Shown piece after piece: positions 1 through 7,347 of a stretch of DNA of 16,082 nucleotides. Source of the stretch: Acidobacteriota bacterium (GTDB taxonomy: Bacteria > Acidobacteriota > Vicinamibacteria > Vicinamibacterales > Vicinamibacteraceae); contig JAEZCY010000381.1 of the NCBI GenBank assembly GCA_023429845.1, positions 1 through 16,082 on the forward strand, read 5' to 3'. A program made the translations under genes and the position numbers. The stretch's first letter is position 1. Each line of letters opens with the position of its first letter. Below the pieces are notes generated by a model. It was not told the DNA's origin. It saw only the letters and a list, made by a program, of their open reading frames with translations, and did not search any database.

Positions 1-16
1 GGGCTGAAGCAACGCG

Positions 17-32
17 TGTTCCACGTGGAACA
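17..32. promoter_or_regulatory. parS: parS centromere site (ParB-binding palindrome)
   Basis: The 16-mer TGTTCCACGTGGAACA is a perfect palindrome, extending to 18 bp at 16-33. It matches the bacterial parS consensus TGTTnCACGTGnAACA at every defined position. ParB-CTP clamps load at such sites and spread, and ParA and SMC then act on the complex to segregate the origin. The site lies 8 bp past the rsmG stop. In many genomes parA and parB follow rsmG, so they are probably just left of this window. It is about 7 kb from the presumed oriC, where parS sites usually cluster. Confidence 0.9.
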
Positions 33-40
33 CTGCTCGA

Positions 41-682
41 CTATTCGAGCGCCTTCCGAAGCACAAGCAGCCTGCTGCGTAGACCCGTAACGAGCGGCGC
101 CTCGCTCTCGAGTGCAAAGGGGCCGGGGAGCTCGCTCGTGGGCTGGGTGCCGCTCGTGAACCAGAGTTGCTGTCCACCGGGTCGCAGAGCGGCGGCAAAC
201 AACCGCAACTCGTCCGCGCCGACCTTTACCGCGCGCGCCGACAGCACATCAATGGTTCCAAGAACCTCGGGACGCGACAGCACATCCTCGAATCTGCCGC
301 TCTCGACGAGTACGTCGGCGAGGCCGAGATGTCGAGCGACCTCTCGAAGAAACACGCTCTTCCTGGCCTTCGACTCAATCATCGTCAACAGGAGGTCCGG
401 CTTAGCGATTCGAAGAGGAATCGCAGGTGAACCACCGCCAGACCCGACGTCCACGAGGACCCGCGCCGGCACATCTATCGATTGCGCCGCCAGAATCGGT
501 TCCACGATCAGTCGGTCAACCGCCGCCTGCGGATCCTCGAGCGCTGTGAGATTCATACGGGCGTTCCAACGCTCGAGTAGCGCCAGGTACGATGACAACT
601 GTTCGATCTTCGCCGCATCCAAGGCCACGCCATGGCGAACCAGACCATGTCGGACACGCTGCTCGAAGCCCGACATGGTCAT
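41..682 (-). CDS. rsmG: 16S rRNA (guanine527-N7)-methyltransferase RsmG
   Basis: The product is 213 aa, close to the usual size of about 207 to 240 aa. RsmG uses SAM to methylate N7 of G527 in 16S rRNA, in the streptomycin-sensitive 530 loop of the small subunit. Visible motifs are the early NLTA segment (residues 44-47), the glycine-rich SAM-binding loop VDVGSGGGSPAIPL (77-90), ESKARKSVFLREV (103-115) and SARAV (148-152), all in family order. The ATG at 682 overlaps the mnmG stop in an ATGA arrangement (679-682), so translation is probably coupled to mnmG. A second in-frame ATG two codons later (676) is equally possible. This is the last gene of the leftward cluster, and a parS site follows its TAG stop. 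In the families where it is known, loss of function gives low-level streptomycin resistance. Confidence 0.95.
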   Translation of the reverse strand: MTMSGFEQRVRHGLVRHGVALDAAKIEQLSSYLALLERWNARMNLTALEDPQAAVDRLIVEPILAAQSIDVPARVLVDVGSGGGSPAIPLRIAKPDLLLTMIESKARKSVFLREVARHLGLADVLVESGRFEDVLSRPEVLGTIDVLSARAVKVGADELRLFAAALRPGGQQLWFTSGTQPTSELPGPFALESEAPLVTGLRSRLLVLRKALE

Positions 683-2670
683 GTGCGGCCCCCGCGCCCG
701 CAGTGTCCAGACGGCTCTGTGGCATCCGCTCGGGTTGAAATGCTCGGGCCCGACTGAGCCGGGATGGAGCTGTGCGCCGTTCGCCCCTCGTCCTCTGCGT
801 CCCCTGGGTCACGCAGAGGGTCCGGACGCGAACTGGCGCGCGAAATGGCCGCGGAAACGAGTGCCACTGCTGCGGCCGTGACACCGGGCAGACGCGCAGC
901 ATCCCCCACCGTCGCCGGCCTCGACTCGTGCAGGCGGTGCTGCATCTCTCGAGAGAGCCCCGGCAAGCCTTCGAAACTGAACCATGACGGCACTCGTTGC
1001 GCGTCGTGCCGAAACGCACGGGCGACCTCGCGTTCCTGACGCTTCAAGTAGCCCGCGTACCGACAATCCGCATCCAGGCTCTCGACGTCCAGCGACGGCA
1101 CCACCGGGTCCAGTTCCAACCGCAGATCCTCGCGGACCAGGAGGTCGGCCAACCTGATGTCCGGGTTCCGTAGCGCCTCGGCCGCGGCCGCGCGCCCTCC
1201 GGAAGGCAGGCGAACAAGCGTCGCCCCCAGACGTGCAGTGTTCCACGCGTGTCGTCGTCGTCGCTCAACGAACGTGTGCCAGCGATCGTCCGTGACGGAG
1301 CCGAGTTCGCGCGCGCGGGGGGTGAGCCGCAGGTCTGCATTGTCGATCCGCAGCAACAGCCGGTGCTCGGCGCGCGAGGTGAACATCCGGTACGGCTCGA
1401 GACACCCCCTCGAAACCAGGTCGTCGACGAGGATGCCGACATACGCGTCGTGCCGAGCCAGGGTGAAAGGCTGTCGACCCGAGGCGTGGAGCGCCGCGTT
1501 GACGCCTGCCACCCAGCCCTGGGCTGCCGCTTCCTCGTAACCCGACGTCCCGTTGATCTGGCCCGCCAGGAACAAACCCTCGAGCGAACGCACGCGGAGC
1601 GTGTGGTCGAGCGCTGTGGGCTGCACGAAGTCGTACTCGACCGCGTAGCCGGGACGAATCATCTCCGCGTCGGCGCATCCGGGAAGCGCCCGCACGATGT
1701 CGTGCTGAACCTCGGCTGGCAGACTCATCGACAGCCCGTTGATGTACACCTCGTCGGCGTCGAGGCCTTCACGCTCGAGGAACAACTGATGCGCGTCCTT
1801 CTCCGGGAAGCGCATCACCTTGTCTTCGAGCGACGGGCAGTACCGCGGTCCGACACCGGTGATCGCGCCGTTGTAGAGCGGAGAGACCCCGATATGGCTT
1901 CGCACGAGCTCGTGTACCCGTGTCGTCGTGCGCGCCGTGTGACAACAGATTTGTGGCTGGGCAATCTGCTGCGTCAGGAATGAGAGCGGAACCGGCTCCT
2001 CATCGCCTGGCTGCTCCGTGAGGAGCGAGAAATCGATGGATCGCCGATGAAGTCGTGGCGGTGTGCCGGTCTTGAGGCGGCCACCAGGCAGGTTCAGCGC
2101 TCGGATCGAGGCTGCGAGTTCGACGGCAGCAGGTTCGCCGACGCGACCAGCGGCGCGCTGCACGGGCCCGATATGTATCAGCCCGTCGAGAAACGTGCCC
2201 GTGGTAACGACGACCTCAGTCGCAGCGATCTCGTGGCCGCAGGAGAGGCGGATGCCGACGACCCGGCGGCCTTCCGCCACGAGCGCCGACACCTGGGCGT
2301 AGACCAGACGGATTCTCGCCTCACCCTGCAGACGCTCCCGGATGTACGCCGAGTACAACTGCTTGTCGGCCTGTGCACGGGGCGACCACACAGCCGGCCC
2401 GCGACTGCGGTTGAGGAGGCGGAACTGGATCCCGGTGGCGTCTATCGCCTGCCCCATGAGACCGCCGAGCGCGTCGATCTCACGGACGAGATGTCCCTTT
2501 GCCGTGCCTCCGATTGCCGGATTGCAGGGCATCTGCCCGATCGTCCCAGGCGACAGCGTGCACACGACGACGGACGCCCCGAGGCGCGCCGCACCCCACG
2601 CCGCCTCGACGCCGGCATGCCCGGCCCCGATCACGACGACGTCGGCGCGTGAGGGATATGTGTCAGTCAT
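679..2670 (-). CDS. mnmG: tRNA uridine-5-carboxymethylaminomethyl modification enzyme MnmG (GidA)
   Basis: The product is 663 aa. MnmG is the FAD-dependent partner of MnmE and makes the (carboxymethyl)aminomethyl group on wobble U34 of certain tRNAs. The N-terminal dinucleotide fold VVVIGAGHAG (residues 11-20) contains GxGxxG. MPCNPAIGGTAKGH (47-60) carries the conserved Cys49, LPGGRLKTGTPPRL is at 194-207, and Cys243 aligns with the second conserved Cys of the family. GPRYCPSLEDKVMRF follows at 274-288, and the second FAD motif is LFLAGQINGTSGYEEAAAQG. The recognisable family ends near residue 611. About 52 further residues, rich in Ser, Pro, Gly, Arg and Asp, run to the stop, making the protein longer than the roughly 629 aa of E. 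coli MnmG. mnmE lies 51 bp upstream on the same strand, so the two subunits of the complex are adjacent. The stop overlaps the rsmG start. Confidence 0.96.
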   Translation of the reverse strand: MTDTYPSRADVVVIGAGHAGVEAAWGAARLGASVVVCTLSPGTIGQMPCNPAIGGTAKGHLVREIDALGGLMGQAIDATGIQFRLLNRSRGPAVWSPRAQADKQLYSAYIRERLQGEARIRLVYAQVSALVAEGRRVVGIRLSCGHEIAATEVVVTTGTFLDGLIHIGPVQRAAGRVGEPAAVELAASIRALNLPGGRLKTGTPPRLHRRSIDFSLLTEQPGDEEPVPLSFLTQQIAQPQICCHTARTTTRVHELVRSHIGVSPLYNGAITGVGPRYCPSLEDKVMRFPEKDAHQLFLEREGLDADEVYINGLSMSLPAEVQHDIVRALPGCADAEMIRPGYAVEYDFVQPTALDHTLRVRSLEGLFLAGQINGTSGYEEAAAQGWVAGVNAALHASGRQPFTLARHDAYVGILVDDLVSRGCLEPYRMFTSRAEHRLLLRIDNADLRLTPRARELGSVTDDRWHTFVERRRRHAWNTARLGATLVRLPSGGRAAAAEALRNPDIRLADLLVREDLRLELDPVVPSLDVESLDADCRYAGYLKRQEREVARAFRHDAQRVPSWFSFEGLPGLSREMQHRLHESRPATVGDAARLPGVTAAAVALVSAAISRASSRPDPLRDPGDAEDEGRTAHSSIPAQSGPSISTRADATEPSGHCGRGGRT

Positions 2671-2721
2671 CTCTTACTCGACACGAAGGCCGCGGAGGCC
2701 CGTCGCTGCCTGTCCGCCAAT

Positions 2722-4077
2722 CTACTTGCCGATGCAGAACGACCCGAAGATCGTCGTCAACACCTCGTCTGGCGTCTCGACACCACGCAGTTCCGCCAGC
2801 GCCACGAGCGCATCATGCAGTTCCACCAGCACGAACTCCTCGGATGCGCCGGCCGACGCCTCCTCTGACGCCCGCCTCAATGCGTAAGCGCATCTCGACA
2901 CGAGTTCGCGGTGACGGCCGCGCGTCAGCGTCGCGCCCTCCCAGACAGACCGACCCAGCATCGCCCCGAGCCGCAGCTCCAGGTCTGCGAGCCCGTCACC
3001 GGTCACGGCACTCACACTCGTTGCTTCGGCCGGACACCATGCCGGCACACCGGTATCGCCCGGCGCCACGTCCGCCTTGCTCATGACGACGAGTCCGGGA
3101 CGCCCGTCGAGCGAGCTCCACAAGCGACCGCTCTGCTCGACATCCTCGGCCGACCCGCCCGGATCCACGACCAGCAGCACGACGTCGGCAGCGGCCATCG
3201 ACCCCTGCGTGCGAGCCACGCCCTCCCGTTCGATGACGTCGTCGGTCTCGCGAAGTCCTGCCGTGTCCACGAGCGTCACCGGCACGCCGGCAAGCTCGGT
3301 CACTTCGGTGAGCAGGTCACGCGTCGTGCCTGGCACGTCGGTGACGATGGCGCGCTGCCGCCGCAGCAGTGCATTGAAGAGGCTCGACTTGCCGGCATTG
3401 GGCCGGCCGACGATGACGATGGTCGCGCCGTCGTGCAGGCGCCGTCCCGCGTCGGCGGACCCGAGCAACTGCGCGCACGCCTCCTGCAATCCCGCGATCC
3501 GCCGCACGAGGTCCTGCGGCGTGATGAAGTGGAATCCCTCGTCCGGGAAGTCGAGCGACGCCTCGAGCAGCGCCCGCATCTCCGCTATGCCATCGCCGAT
3601 CCCGCGGATCCGCTCGCTCAGTGTCCCGTCGAGGTGCCCCGACGCCACGCGCACCTGCGCGCTGGTGGTGGCCGACACGAGGTCGGCGACGGCTTCGGCC
3701 TGCAGCAGATCGATCCGCTGGTTCAGGTACGCGCGCAGCGTGAACTCCCCTGCGCGTGCGAGCCGTGCGCCGAGCCCGATGCAGGCCCGCACCACCAGAT
3801 CGACAATGACCGGACTGCCGTGCGAGCTGATCTCGATCAGGTCCTGTCCACTGTATGAGTGCGGACCAACCCACGCGGTCACGACGGCGTCCTCGACGAG
3901 GTCCTCGCCGAGTCGCAGACGCACCCGGGTCGCGCGTCGCGGCAGCCACTGCTCGCGGCCGGTCAGCCTCGACGCGAGTTCGATCGAACCGGCTCCGGTG
4001 ACGCGCACGATCGCAAGCGCACCGCGCGCAGCCCCAGTGGCCGGGGCGACGATCAGGTCGTCTGGCGCCGGGTCCAT
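2722..4077 (-). CDS. mnmE: tRNA modification GTPase MnmE (TrmE)
   Basis: The product is 451 aa, the usual length. MnmE is a G protein activated by nucleotide-dependent dimerisation that works with MnmG on wobble U34 of tRNA. The N-terminal folate-binding domain includes SYSGQDLIEISSHG (residues 74-87). A helical domain follows and is split by the inserted G domain: G1 GRPNAGKS (224-231), G2 TTRD (251-254), G3 DTAG (271-274) and G4 SKAD (333-336). The protein ends in the conserved CIGK (448-451), whose Cys is functionally important in the family. G4 begins with Ser instead of the common Asn, a mild deviation. The gene starts 16 bp after the jag/khpB stop. No strong ribosome-binding site is visible before the ATG. 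Confidence 0.97.
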   Translation of the reverse strand: MDPAPDDLIVAPATGAARGALAIVRVTGAGSIELASRLTGREQWLPRRATRVRLRLGEDLVEDAVVTAWVGPHSYSGQDLIEISSHGSPVIVDLVVRACIGLGARLARAGEFTLRAYLNQRIDLLQAEAVADLVSATTSAQVRVASGHLDGTLSERIRGIGDGIAEMRALLEASLDFPDEGFHFITPQDLVRRIAGLQEACAQLLGSADAGRRLHDGATIVIVGRPNAGKSSLFNALLRRQRAIVTDVPGTTRDLLTEVTELAGVPVTLVDTAGLRETDDVIEREGVARTQGSMAAADVVLLVVDPGGSAEDVEQSGRLWSSLDGRPGLVVMSKADVAPGDTGVPAWCPAEATSVSAVTGDGLADLELRLGAMLGRSVWEGATLTRGRHRELVSRCAYALRRASEEASAGASEEFVLVELHDALVALAELRGVETPDEVLTTIFGSFCIGK

Positions 4078-4093
4078 GTCGAGGACCGAAGGG

Positions 4094-4552
4094 TCAGCGC
4101 GGCGCGATGATGACGGTCTTCACCACGCCGTCACCCTGGCTCTCGGAGGTCACCTCCGGGTCGAGCGACACCTCGAGGTGGACGAGCCGGCGCGCGTAGG
4201 AGTTGAGCGGCCCCATCTCCTGCGGCGTCCGCGTCATCTTGGCCTTCTCGATCAGGAAGCGCGCGATCTGCCGCAACTCCGCGTCCTTGCCCTTGCGGAA
4301 GTCCAGGCAGTCCACGACGATGCGTCCGTCGCGGGAGACGCGGTCGCGCCAGATCGCGTTCACCAGGTGCTGCAGGGCGTCGAGCGCCTCGCCCTTGCGG
4401 CGCACGAGCAACTCGCCCTGCTCGCCGTCGATGGCGACGCGCACGCCGTCGGCATCCCTGCCGGACGTCACCGTGACGTCCAATCCCATCGCGCTGACGA
4501 CGTCGCGAACGAAGTCGGCGATCTCCTCGTGAACCGTGTCCTGCGTGCTCAT
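4094..4552 (-). CDS. khpB: KH-R3H RNA-binding protein KhpB (Jag)
   Basis: The product is 152 aa. The KH domain is at about residues 26-75 and the R3H domain at about 77-150. KhpB/Jag binds RNA and in Gram-positives affects cell elongation and division; its role outside them is poorly known. The segment EALDALQHLVN (55-65) is the Jag KH signature. GPLNSYARRLVHLEV (114-128) carries the R3H motif R121-x3-H125. The protein is shorter than Firmicutes Jag (about 208 aa) because the Jag_N domain and linker are missing. The KH loop that normally reads GxxG is R51-R52-K53-G54, so the first Gly is Arg. The position between yidC and mnmE is the classical one, with 16-bp gaps on both sides, which implies co-transcription. 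jag is the older symbol. Confidence 0.92.
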   Translation of the reverse strand: MSTQDTVHEEIADFVRDVVSAMGLDVTVTSGRDADGVRVAIDGEQGELLVRRKGEALDALQHLVNAIWRDRVSRDGRIVVDCLDFRKGKDAELRQIARFLIEKAKMTRTPQEMGPLNSYARRLVHLEVSLDPEVTSESQGDGVVKTVIIAPR

Positions 4553-4568
4553 GTGATCGTCCCGGTGA

Positions 4569-6263
4569 TCAGGCGCGTGCCGGTTGTGCCGGCGGCGGGC
4601 CGACGATGTAATTGGTCAGGTACTGCTGACCGATTGTCAGCAGGTTGCTGAAGAGCCAGTAGAGGACCAGACCGCTCGGCGCCCAGAGCAGGAAGGCCGT
4701 GAACATCACCGGCATGATCAGCATCACCCGCTGCTGCGCGGGATCCATGCCGGTCGCCGGCGTGATCCACTGCTGCCAGAACATGGTGGCACCCATGATC
4801 AGCGGCGTGATGTAGAGCGGGTCGTACCGCGAGAGGTCGGTGATCCACAGCGCGAACGGCGCGCCGCGCAGCTCGATGGCGACACTCAGGAGCGAGTAGA
4901 ACGCAAAGAGCACCGGCATGGTCAGCAGCATCGGCACGCAGCCGCTCGCCGGATTCACGCCCGCGGTCTTGTACAGCTCCATCATCTCCTGGTTCATCTT
5001 CTGGCGGGCCGGGTCGGTCGTCTTCAGATGCGAGTAGCGCTCCTGGATCGCCTTCACCCGCGGCTGAATCTGCTGCATCTTCCGCATCGAGACCACGCTC
5101 TTGTGGCGCAGCGGGAAGATCACGATGTTGATCAGGATGGTCAGGACGATGATCGACCAGCCGTAGTTGCCGACATACTGGTTCACCCATTTCAAGGCGC
5201 GCAGCAGCGGCACCACCAGCCACGCGAACCAGCCGAAATGGATGGTCCGCACCAGCTCCTGGTTCGAGTGCAGCAGCTGGTCGAAATCCTTGGGTCCAAG
5301 GTAGAACTTCACCTCGCTCGGCGCTTGCGGGAACGACAGGGCGTACGACACGAGCGACCGTGGCCCTGCGGCCGTCTGCACCGGGTGGGTTGCGTACTCG
5401 ACGCGGGTCTGTCGATCGAGCAGCGCCGCCGCCAGGAAGTAGTGGTCATCGGCGCCCGCATACTCGAAGGCGCGCTCGAACACGCGCTGCTCGGCGAAGC
5501 TGTCGGCCGACAACCGCTCGACCTCGTCGCCGTAGGTGATGCCGGCCGGTGGCTGGTAGTACGACCCGAACAGGAAGCCGCCCGACGCCTGCGCGCGCTC
5601 GATGTCGCCGAACCCAGGGCCGGAGTGGATGGTGAAGTTCTGCGCCTGGCCGTTCCGCACCACCTGCGCACTGAATCCCATGAGGAACGGCTGACCGTCA
5701 CGCTGGAACGTGAAGATCTTCGTCGCATGCAGACCGGCTTCATCCGTGTAGTCGAAGCGGAGCGTGCGGCCGCCCGTGCCACGCAGATCCAGCGTCGTCG
5801 CACTGGGCGTGAAGTTGGCCTGGGCCAGCGTGTTGTCGGTCACCTCGTCGTTCGTGGTGAGCGCGAACGCCGGTCGTGCGGCCACGTTCGTCGCGACAGG
5901 AAGGAGGTCGAGCGGCTCGCCGCTGCTCCCGGGATACTGCTTCAGCGTCCAGCTGAGGAGCACTGCGCCGCGCGTCGAGAACTCCGCACGGATCTGGTCC
6001 GATTCCACGACGATCCGCGCCCCACCGGCTGCCGCCATGCTGGATGGAAGCGCTGACTGGGCCGCTGGCGTGACTGGTTCGCCGCCCGTGGCGGTCGCCG
6101 CCGCTGGTTGCCCCGGCGCGATCGGCGCGTTGCCCGTGGCTGGACTGCCAGCCTGGGATGCGCTTGCTTCCGGTTGGGGCGGGCGCCGCGGCGCGAGGAA
6201 GTTCTGGTAGAGGAGCAGTACCGCCAGGGAGAGCAGTACGGCCTGCAGGACACGCTTTTCCAT
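4569..6263 (-). CDS. yidC: Membrane protein insertase YidC (Oxa1 family)
   Basis: The product is 564 aa. YidC inserts inner-membrane proteins alone or with SecYEG. TM1 lies at about residues 6-20. An Ala/Pro/Gly-rich linker (24-80) precedes a large periplasmic domain (about 82-335) of the kind found in diderm bacteria. The conserved Oxa1 core follows: an amphipathic and TM2 region (345-385), a positively charged cytoplasmic hairpin (386-435) and further TM segments at about 440-463, 484-500, 511-530 and 532-550. N379 occupies the position of the groove arginine (E. coli R366, five residues before the conserved Pro) in LTILINIVIFPL. The C-terminal tail after residue 555 is short and rich in Pro and Ala. 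yidD lies 27 bp upstream, the usual neighbour. Confidence 0.96.
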   Translation of the reverse strand: MEKRVLQAVLLSLAVLLLYQNFLAPRRPPQPEASASQAGSPATGNAPIAPGQPAAATATGGEPVTPAAQSALPSSMAAAGGARIVVESDQIRAEFSTRGAVLLSWTLKQYPGSSGEPLDLLPVATNVAARPAFALTTNDEVTDNTLAQANFTPSATTLDLRGTGGRTLRFDYTDEAGLHATKIFTFQRDGQPFLMGFSAQVVRNGQAQNFTIHSGPGFGDIERAQASGGFLFGSYYQPPAGITYGDEVERLSADSFAEQRVFERAFEYAGADDHYFLAAALLDRQTRVEYATHPVQTAAGPRSLVSYALSFPQAPSEVKFYLGPKDFDQLLHSNQELVRTIHFGWFAWLVVPLLRALKWVNQYVGNYGWSIIVLTILINIVIFPLRHKSVVSMRKMQQIQPRVKAIQERYSHLKTTDPARQKMNQEMMELYKTAGVNPASGCVPMLLTMPVLFAFYSLLSVAIELRGAPFALWITDLSRYDPLYITPLIMGATMFWQQWITPATGMDPAQQRVMLIMPVMFTAFLLWAPSGLVLYWLFSNLLTIGQQYLTNYIVGPPPAQPARA

Positions 6264-6290
6264 GTATGCGAAACCTGGGATCTGGACCCG

Positions 6291-6527
6291 TCAGCGCGAC
6301 GGTGGCGGCACGGGGTCGAGGCCCGACCCGCCAAGCGGGTGGCAACGGGCGAGCCGCCGTGCGGCTAGCCACACGCCCCTCACGAAGCCGTTCTGCTCTA
6401 TCGCCGTCATGGCGTAGCGTGAGCAGGAGGGCTCGAACCGGCAACTGCCGGAAAACAGTGGGGACAGGGTGAGCTGGTAGGCCCGAATCGCGATCAGGGC
6501 GAGGCGGGCGGTGGGTCCTGGCGTCAC
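6291..6527 (-). CDS. yidD: Membrane protein insertion efficiency factor YidD
   Basis: The product is 78 aa, typical for the family. YidD is a small membrane-associated protein proposed to assist YidC-dependent insertion. An N-terminal amphipathic stretch (about residues 8-22) is followed by the signature GSCRFEPSCSRYA (27-39) and RCHPLGGSGLDPVP (61-74). The family cysteines are at positions 29, 35 and 62. The start is GTG at 6527, overlapping the rnpA TGA stop in a GTGA arrangement (6524-6527), so translation is probably coupled. The next gene, yidC, begins 27 bp downstream. Confidence 0.95.
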   Translation of the reverse strand: MTPGPTARLALIAIRAYQLTLSPLFSGSCRFEPSCSRYAMTAIEQNGFVRGVWLAARRLARCHPLGGSGLDPVPPPSR

Positions 6528-6886
6528 GGGCGCGCGTCCTGGGTCCCGGACACACGAATCCGCAGGCGGCGCAGGGCTGAGAGATAGTCGCTCTCGAGCT
6601 CCGTGAACACCGCCGTGTCGAATCCGCGGCGCGGAATGATGACCAGATCGACGCCGGACATGGGTTTGTGGTGCCGGAACAACTCGCGTCCCCGCCGCTT
6701 GGCGCGATTGCGGACGACGGCGGGTCCGAACTTGCGGGTGGCCGACACGCCGAGCCTGGCCACCGGAGTGGCCGACTCGCGTACGAACATAGTCATGAAG
6801 CGCGCGTGGTGCTTGCGACCATGCTCGTAGGCCTGGAGGAACTCGGGCCGACGACGGATACGCTCGTGCGGGCGTAGGGACTTCAT
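6524..6886 (-). CDS. rnpA: Ribonuclease P protein component
   Basis: The product is 120 aa and starts at MKSLRPHERIRRRPEF, which matches the usual N-terminus. It is the basic protein subunit of RNase P and helps the catalytic RNA bind and cleave pre-tRNA 5' leaders. The RNR signature VVRNRAKRRGREL spans residues 58-70. The reading frame stays open upstream to an ATG at 6988, but the added residues do not resemble the family, and the AT-rich hairpin at 6902-6925 lies in that stretch, so I reject the longer start. A GGGAA sequence about 5 nt before the ATG can serve as the ribosome-binding site. rpmH lies 114 bp upstream and yidD overlaps the stop codon. Confidence 0.94.
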   Translation of the reverse strand: MKSLRPHERIRRRPEFLQAYEHGRKHHARFMTMFVRESATPVARLGVSATRKFGPAVVRNRAKRRGRELFRHHKPMSGVDLVIIPRRGFDTAVFTELESDYLSALRRLRIRVSGTQDARP

Positions 6887-6901
6887 TGTTCCCGTGTCAT
6901 T

Positions 6902-6925
6902 GGAAACTTGAGATTTCAAATTTCC
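6902..6925 (-). other. AT-rich stem-loop in the rnpA leader
   Basis: On the minus strand the RNA arms GGAAAUUUGA and UCAAGUUUCC pair over all 10 positions (one G-U wobble) around a 4-nt AAUC loop. The structure ends 15 nt before the rnpA ATG. It is clearly AT-rich compared with the surrounding sequence and has no U-run after it, so it is not a standard intrinsic terminator. It could be an RNA-processing site between rpmH and rnpA, a translational control element, or a copy of a dispersed intergenic repeat. Confidence 0.55.
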
Positions 6926-7000
6926 TGTTGCCCGATCACTCCTGCGCGCTGGTCTTGCGTGGCACCGGCATCGCAGAGTGCGCCGCATGCGGGCGCGCCG

Positions 7001-7147
7001 CTAGCCCTCGGAAGAGACGGTGAGGCGCCTGCGGCCCTTGGCGCGACGGCGCTTGAGGACGAGGCGACCGTTCTTCGTGCTCATCCGCACGAGGAACCCG
7101 TGCGTCCGCGCGCGGCGGCGATTATTAGGCTGAAAAGTACGCTTCAT
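7001..7147 (-). CDS. rpmH: 50S ribosomal protein bL34
   Basis: This 48-aa ORF begins MKRTFQPNNRRRARTHGF and continues through RMSTKNGR to KRRRAKGRRRLTV, the complete bL34 pattern. The family is usually 44 to 50 aa. It is a strongly basic component of the large ribosomal subunit. It is the first gene of the leftward cluster, a typical position beside dnaA and rnpA. A candidate promoter at 7227-7255 would give a leader of roughly 73 nt. A few extra residues (SSEG) follow the conserved end. Confidence 0.97.
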   Translation of the reverse strand: MKRTFQPNNRRRARTHGFLVRMSTKNGRLVLKRRRAKGRRRLTVSSEG

Positions 7148-7226
7148 GGCTGCTGAAATCCGGAGCGTGACCGGGGCTGCCGGGCGCTCGAAGTGTAGGC
7201 GGCCACACCTCGACCGCGAACTGCCG

Positions 7227-7255
7227 ATGGTAGTTCACGAGGCCCCGCATGTCAA
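7227..7255 (-). promoter_or_regulatory. Candidate sigma70-type promoter for rpmH-rnpA cluster
   Basis: On the minus strand a perfect -35 TTGACA (7255-7250) is followed after 17 bp by TACCAT (7232-7227), which matches TATAAT at 4 of 6 positions. It points to rpmH, with transcription expected to begin near 7220. This was found by inspection only and there is no start-site evidence. Confidence 0.5.
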
Positions 7256-7281
7256 TTCCGGATTGCCTGCGCCACGGCCCT

Positions 7282-7309
7282 TTGGTCCGCTCTTTCCCTC
7301 TGCTACACT
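7282..7309 (+). promoter_or_regulatory. Candidate dnaA promoter with extended -10
   Basis: TGCTACACT (7301-7309) is an extended -10 (TGn plus TACACT, 4 of 6 matches). TTGGTC (7282-7287) lies 16 bp upstream of the hexamer as a weak -35. The expected start is near 7316, just ahead of the DnaA-box cluster at 7348-7422. DnaA binding there could repress its own gene, as is known in several bacteria. The untranslated leader would be about 230 nt. Confidence 0.4.
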
Positions 7310-7347
7310 CGCCGTCCGGCCGCACCGCAACCCCATCATGCAGGCAC

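Noticed and set aside
1239..1251. parS-like sequence TGTTCCACGCGTG inside mnmG
   Set aside because: Only the left half matches and the palindromic CACGTG centre is broken, so it is a chance match in coding sequence.
4584..6056. A 490-codon open frame on the plus strand opposite yidC
   Set aside because: It is a shadow of yidC, rich in His, Arg and Asp with no membrane or enzyme motif.
6524..6988. Longer rnpA start at 6988 adding 34 residues
   Set aside because: The added Arg/Cys-rich residues are not family-like and would translate the AT-rich hairpin; MKSLRPHERIRRRPEF at 6886 is the normal N-terminus.
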